Assembly: GCA_016617855.1 (NCBI GenBank)
Contig: JAECUM010009482.1
Coordinates: 1 to 64,000, forward strand
Direction: 5' to 3'
Origin: Megalonaias nervosa
Lineage: Eukaryota; Mollusca; Bivalvia; Unionida; Unionidae
DNA: 64,000 nt
Shown here: positions 59,214 through 64,000 of the stretch, in pieces
How the letters are laid out: each line of letters opens with the position of its first letter
How positions within the stretch are numbered: the first letter of the stretch is position 1
Position numbers and translations under genes: made by a program
Notes under the pieces: generated by a model
Told to the model about the DNA's origin: nothing
Seen by the model: the letters and a program-made list of their open reading frames with translations, nothing else
The model's database searches: none

Positions 59214-60085
59214 TTAGGTCGGCAGCCTGAAGGTTTTCCGGCGGTCTTCATCTTTACATATCTTAGCCGCAGTTCGTGGTTCTTCATATGTTCCATCAGG
59301 TATTACCTCAAACCAGTACATTTTAGCTAGCTCAATGGCTGTTTCAATGAGGGTGCCAAGTGAGGTCTCGTGGTACGCCTTGGCGTAATATTCCGTAAAG
59401 ATGCGCAGCCCAAATTGCCATTGCTGTGGTCTGGGTTTTCTAGTCCTCAAAGTTCTCCACACTACATATTTCACAGTACTGGCGTAATTTATGGCCTTTT
59501 TTCTGGCTGGATAAGGTTTCCTCTATTTCTAGTTGGGCGTAGCGCTGCATAAGCTCGTCTGTCTCTTCGTCCTCAGTATTAGCACCCTCATCGTCCACTT
59601 CTTCGTCCTTGTCTTGTCTATCCTGTGTTAATTCCACAGTTTCTGTCGTAGCCTCTAGTTCGTCTAAGGCTTGGACCTGCTCAAGGGCTAAGGTGGTTTC
59701 CGAAATGTTAATATCCGTCTGAGCTTCCTCGTCCTTCATGTAGTTCTGCCGAGTAATGGTCTGGGTGGATATTGATGTTTTCAACATTTGGGGTGCCTGT
59801 AACTGTTCTGGATGTATTAGAGTGGTTGGCCTCCCTGGCTTGGGCAGCTTTCCTCCTCTCACTACGTTTCCTCTTGCTGTTTTTTTAACTAAACCATAGT
59901 CTCCCAGTTCCTCATTATTCAGGTCCACTCCCTCAGTGTTAATATCCCAGGTTAAAGGAAGTGTCGTTCTTTTCGCTCCAGCTCGCAAGCTCCAATTTAT
60001 AGCTTGTTTCTTTCCAAGTGCCTTAATGGCCCTTACGGCTGGAGGAGGAGTGTTACATGGACCCCATGTTATGTAGGCCTGAGTA
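59214..60085 (-). pseudogene. Acidic protein ORF downstream of the SGNH relic, unidentified
   Basis: Minus strand: an open frame from about 60085 ('ITWGPCNTPPPAVRAIKALG') through 59440, with a basic N-terminal half ('GGKLPKPGRPTTL') and a strongly acidic second half ('DKDEEVDDEGANTEDEETDE'). A frame change near 59450 leads into 'RKPRPQQWQFGLRIFTEYYA' and 'AIELAKMYWFEVIPDGTYEE', ending at 59214. No family recognised. Its position behind an SGNH-hydrolase relic suggests an accessory ORF of the same retroelement. Confidence 0.5.
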
Positions 60086-60280
60086 GCTTTGCCAGGAACG
60101 GATCCAAAAGGATCAGATACGGGACCTGGCTAAGTGCTTCCACAATGGCAGACACTAAGGATATTTATCAAAAATAAAGGAACAGGTATAGGACCTGGCC
60201 TGTTATCTCCATTTATGGGCAGATACAAATGAAATCGAAAAGCGGAATTAGTACAAGAGGTAGCCTACCCAATTTATAGT

Positions 60281-61069
60281 TTAATGTGTATGCGTTATTT
60301 TATAACATGCATTGAGAAGAGCTCCCCGAAGTGACTTATAAAGTTGCCACTGTCCTTTAGGAGACCAATGAATGATATCGAAACGAAATTTCTCCCTGAC
60401 ACGAGGCCTATCAAAGCCAAATTTCCTATTATGGTCCCAAAATGTTAAGTATGGGTAACTAGACAATTCAGATCGCAAAATATCATAGACCTCCTTGCTA
60501 AGTGACAGTACATATCCTTGTAGTTTATATCGGCTGCTTCATTTGTATGGTTATGTATTCCCGGGACCCCAACTTGTAACGTTACCAGAAATCTAGACAT
60601 GAGCTGGCAAAGAACAATATGTTTAACGCAGTATTGCCTATGTAAAACATAGCAAATGCGATCATCTTATGTGTAATTACCTCTGGAGATGTATCGGCGG
60701 TTACATCGTTGTCCCCGATAAATAGAATTATTATGTCGGGCTTCTTAAACGCACTTCGTTCATGTCATGGCGAAAAAGCTTGTCGACTATATGCCCTCCG
60801 ACCCCCTTCATGTTTGCATTACAAACTTCCGCTATGTTGAAAGACAGAACGAGTCTATGATCCGTCGCGAACGTCAAATACCGATCTAACCATTTACAAA
60901 GAAAATGAAACATAATAAGTGCATTTGTCATTGTCTTTCCGAAATAGCCGATGGTTCTGTACCAAAAGAAAAATCGTCTGAATTCAGATGTATGTGTGTT
61001 ATTGACTACATTTCTTGGACTTTGTTTAAAAACAGATCTACGTGGCAAATTTATCACTATAGCATGCAA
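60281..61069 (-). pseudogene. SGNH-hydrolase domain relic (retroelement accessory ORF)
   Basis: Minus strand: 'KGVGGHIVDKLFRHDMNEV' (60770-60830) is the block II G-x-G-G. After a frame change near 60740, 'PDIIILFIGDNDVTADTSP' (60685-60745) is block III (G-x-N-D as GDND). 'DHNRKFGFDRPRVREKF' and 'DIIHWSPKGQWQLYKSLRGA' (60281-60478) hold the block V D-x-x-H. The block I serine is not clear. SGNH/GDSL-type esterase ORFs are known in Ngaro-like and some CR1-like retroelements. Stops between 60480 and 60670 show that it is dead. Confidence 0.65.
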
Positions 61070-61099
61070 AGATATGACAGCCGAAATTATCTGAGCATG

Positions 61100-64000
61100 A
61101 AAAAGTCATTACGTTAAAAGTGCTGCAGTTAGTGATATATGCGACTTTTCTTGCTCATTGTAAAGAAGAAATTCGTCACACTTAACCTGCTCTTCATACT
61201 TACTAGGAACTGTGCTTGACGAGTTAGTTACAGCAATATATTTACGACTGGAAGGATTTATGTGACTGTAAAAGTCTTTGATTCGACGCCTGGAAACAAG
61301 TGGTGGGTGACTATGCCAAAGACGTTTGTAACTGATGTGAGAAATAGTGCATGAACTTCGTTTATAAAATATGAATATTCTGGGGGGCTTTTTGTCATCT
61401 AATACAAATCAAACACGTATAAAATATAAGACATTCACAGTGATTGCCTTAGACGTTTCCAAAGTGATTTATAAAAGATCAAATCGTCAAATTTTGGAGA
61501 CTCTGTATCCCTGCCTTCCCTTTAACCTGTTAATTGCTGGATCAAGTGTTTCATACGAAACCGATCTTTGCAAATGCTTGTTCGAAAGCAAATCGTTCTT
61601 GTCCAGGTGTCGTCCACAGCGTATCGTTTGCTGTTGAATTGAGTGGCAGTCCGATAAATAGTAACTCAAAGAACGTCAAATAAAATCCATCTCGGTTGTA
61701 CAAGAAATGCTAAGTCAAACACATCTCATCTTCCAATACCTGCAGGAAGAGGATGTAGAAGAAATTAAACTTTTGTTTTCCGCAGAATGATACCATCGTA
61801 AAGCCACTATTATTTACATTACTCAACATTTATTATAGCAAAGGAAAGCGCATTAAACAATGACTCTATATACTCATTATGTGGTGTTATTTAAAAGTCC
61901 AAGAGATCAAGTGCAAGTTCAAGTGTTAACAAAATAATTAAGAACACCCTGGATGGATTAAGTTTACGTTGATGTCACACAATTGTTACATGCGTATTTC
62001 CTGAAAGATTTAAAACCTACCGCTCCTGACTATTTCGCACTTCGTACAGATTTGTTTCACGATTATTGTCAAGAAGTCGGTCCAGTCACTTACATTCACC
62101 ATCCTCGTTTGTTATTATTGAAAAGCTTTAAAGGCAGAATTCACGTCTTTTCTTTCGAACGTTTTTCAACTTGACTTACTTGCCATCTCATCCACCTAAC
62201 AAAAATAAATCGCGCACTGTATGCCATCCGTCGTAAAAGAAATACACTAGGCAATCTGAAAAAAATGCTACAATGATTTACTTTAACAGATCGTCAATTA
62301 TTGGAAAACATTGTTTATATTCCTTCACAAAGTGCTGTATTATTTTGTTTAAGAAAAGACAGAAAAATGACAAAATAATTTTTGATACAACCTGTTATTG
62401 ACACAAACTGTGGAACCTAGAATAAATATCTTAACCAAGAAACAGGTTATCTTGATAACAGATTTCAACAGATCTCTAATAGGTGTCATTACTTGTTCGC
62501 TTCTACGATGCAACTACAAAGGACACGAGATCCAGAAAAAGTACTGGATAAGACTCACTTCTACTTCAACGAATAAATTGACCTTTTAAAGAACACAACA
62601 TCATTCGCTTCCAAAACGTCTTCTAGAATAGGAAAACAGACTATTCTTCTCGCTTAGGTAGGCATTAGAATGTTTTGTTAGAACTTACAAAACCCAAAGT
62701 TCTGATCACTCCAAACACAACTAAAGAAATCATCTATACGATCTGTAATTGCTATTTGAAGGTCTTGAAAGAAACCGTTCCTTTGACCCAGATACTGAAT
62801 CATCCATTAGGACGACATTGTAAGATTCATATTCTTCTGGTGGACAAAATTCCAAAACACTCAAAATAGTTGATACTTCTTCAACGAGGTAGAGGGGGTA
62901 TTTCCATGCTGATAGGTCTGTTGTTGAAAGCCACTGTACCCTTGTTAGGAGCAATCGTAATAACTCCTTTAGGAGAAGTGTTGACGTGAACATCAATAGG
63001 CCTTTCTGAGAAGAAATCACACTTGCACCCATGGCTCTTAAAAAAGGACGGACATTTAAGTTCCTTACAAACAGCGGATGAAACTCCATCGTTGCGAAGA
63101 ACTACGGATTTCATCATTTATATCTAGTGTTAATTTTACTGAGATGCCATATTTACAACAAGAGTGATAACAGTTGCTTGATCGACAGATTTGTCAGGAA
63201 CGTACAAATTTCAGAGGTACAGTAAATTATTTGTCCAGATAGATTTTGACAAGACGACTAAACCCATTTTGAGAGATATAAAGAATTTGAGAACATCGAA
63301 ACACTCTACAGCAGTTCAAAAGACGATGACAGTGACATCCAGAGTGATGAAAGAGAAACAAAAGCAGAAGTCTCATAAGGCTTTTAAAGCTCACCTGATA
63401 CAACACCCAATTTTATACCTATAAAAAAATTGGTGGATCAAACACTTAATGTCATCACCTTTTCAGCAGAAGATACAATATATAACTGAATGCAGACGTC
63501 AAAATGGACCAGTTACCATTGTTCAGGCATCCTCTAAGCCAGTTGCTCGCCGGACATGTAAAACATTGCAATACAAAATACCAAATGAATAAACAAATCA
63601 TTCGAGTTCGGTAATGTATTGAAAAGCAACAACATGAATGCAATTTTGAAAAGCATATATTTCAATCTCGCTCTTGCATCTAGATATGGGGAATTAAAAA
63701 CTTATATCATTCAGGAAAAAATCAATCCTAAACATATACGTCTGCGGGCTTTAGGTCCAACCAATGACATTAATGATAACAAACAATTCTTCAAGAATTT
63801 CCGATTTCCTATTAAACTGAACGAAGATGGTGTTTGTTTACTCTGATGTTGTCGAACAAAACATTGTCTGAAACATAGCAATTCCGTTGCTAAGAGTCAT
63901 TTCCTTCAGACACGGATTCTGCGATACTTTTTTGCGCTGAAGGCGGAAATACGTACAAGCATTGGTGCATCCTTATCGTCTTCCTGTTAGGAAATCGTAT
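61100..64000. other. Unidentified CpG-containing region with protein-like fragments
   Basis: Short open frames include 61983-62174 (+, 'PTAPDYFALRTDLFHDYCQE'), 62881-63117 (-, 'VHVNTSPKGVITIAPNKGT', with several cysteines) and 63619-63846 (+, 'NPKHIRLRALGPTNDIND'). Amino-acid make-up is more protein-like than in the AT-rich introns, but I recognise no domain and see no consistent gene structure. It may be the decayed remains of one or more large mobile elements. The region runs off the window end. Confidence 0.35.

Larger units (their letters stand above)
58256..60226. repeat. Dispersed 'acctggcctgttatctcc' boxes
   Basis: Four related boxes in the same orientation: about 58262 ('acctgacctgttatctgtcc'), 58319-58350 ('caggtacgggacctggcatg' then 'ttatctcc'), 60114-60130 ('agatacgggacctggct') and 60183-60212 ('caggtataggacctggcctg' then 'ttatctcc'). 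They could be remnants of split direct repeats of the tyrosine-recombinase elements. Confidence 0.55.

Noticed and set aside
1..64000. CRISPR arrays, bacterial operons, ribosome binding sites or rRNA genes
   Set aside because: Introns, Pol III SINEs and LINE relics show a nuclear animal genome. The tandem repeats lack spacer structure, and no rRNA sequence was seen.

Overview
This is AT-rich animal genomic DNA, not bacterial DNA. It has long GT-AG introns, many microsatellites and layers of degraded retroelements. Several degenerate repeats (phrases such as 'aaggtcactg' and 'gagttatggccctt') resemble those I know from bivalve and gastropod genomes, so a mollusc is my best guess. That is an inference, not a demonstration.

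1-51 kb: one host gene on the + strand dominates. Fourteen exons between 4526 and 44140 join in frame to give the last 494 residues of a receptor-type protein tyrosine phosphatase: the final fibronectin III domain, a transmembrane helix, a juxtamembrane wedge, ONE phosphatase domain and a short tail with three Y-x-N motifs. Every exon junction matches in phase. The single catalytic domain and the tail place it in the R3 group (vertebrate PTPRJ/PTPRB/PTPRO, fly Ptp10D). The N-terminal exons lie upstream of the window. The catalytic Cys, Arg and Asp and the Q-loop Gln are present, but the WPD loop reads WRD and other usual motifs are altered.

The introns hold tRNA-derived SINEs, a 5'-truncated CR1/L2-type LINE (23.1-25.45 kb), an RTE-type LINE endonuclease relic (26.2-27.1 kb), a 33-bp minisatellite with a 316-bp higher-order repeat (20.6-21.7 kb), a ~180-bp near-perfect palindrome just upstream of the transmembrane exon, a probable internally deleted hAT relic, foldback elements, and degenerate ~130-150 bp repeats that recur in distant introns.

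51-64 kb: composition changes, with CpG becoming noticeably commoner. The minus strand carries broken pieces of DIRS/Ngaro-like tyrosine-recombinase retrotransposon(s): gag (57.9-56.7 kb), reverse transcriptase/RNase H (55.6-54.4 kb) and tyrosine recombinase (54.2-53.5 kb). Upstream on the same strand are an SGNH-hydrolase relic (61.1-60.3 kb) and an acidic ORF (60.1-59.2 kb). All are frameshifted. The blocks are probably more than one copy, rearranged, because gag material recurs inverted at 58.13 kb and two pol-start-like segments exist. The flanks (51.4-53.1 and 61.1-64.0 kb) hold protein-like fragments that I cannot identify.
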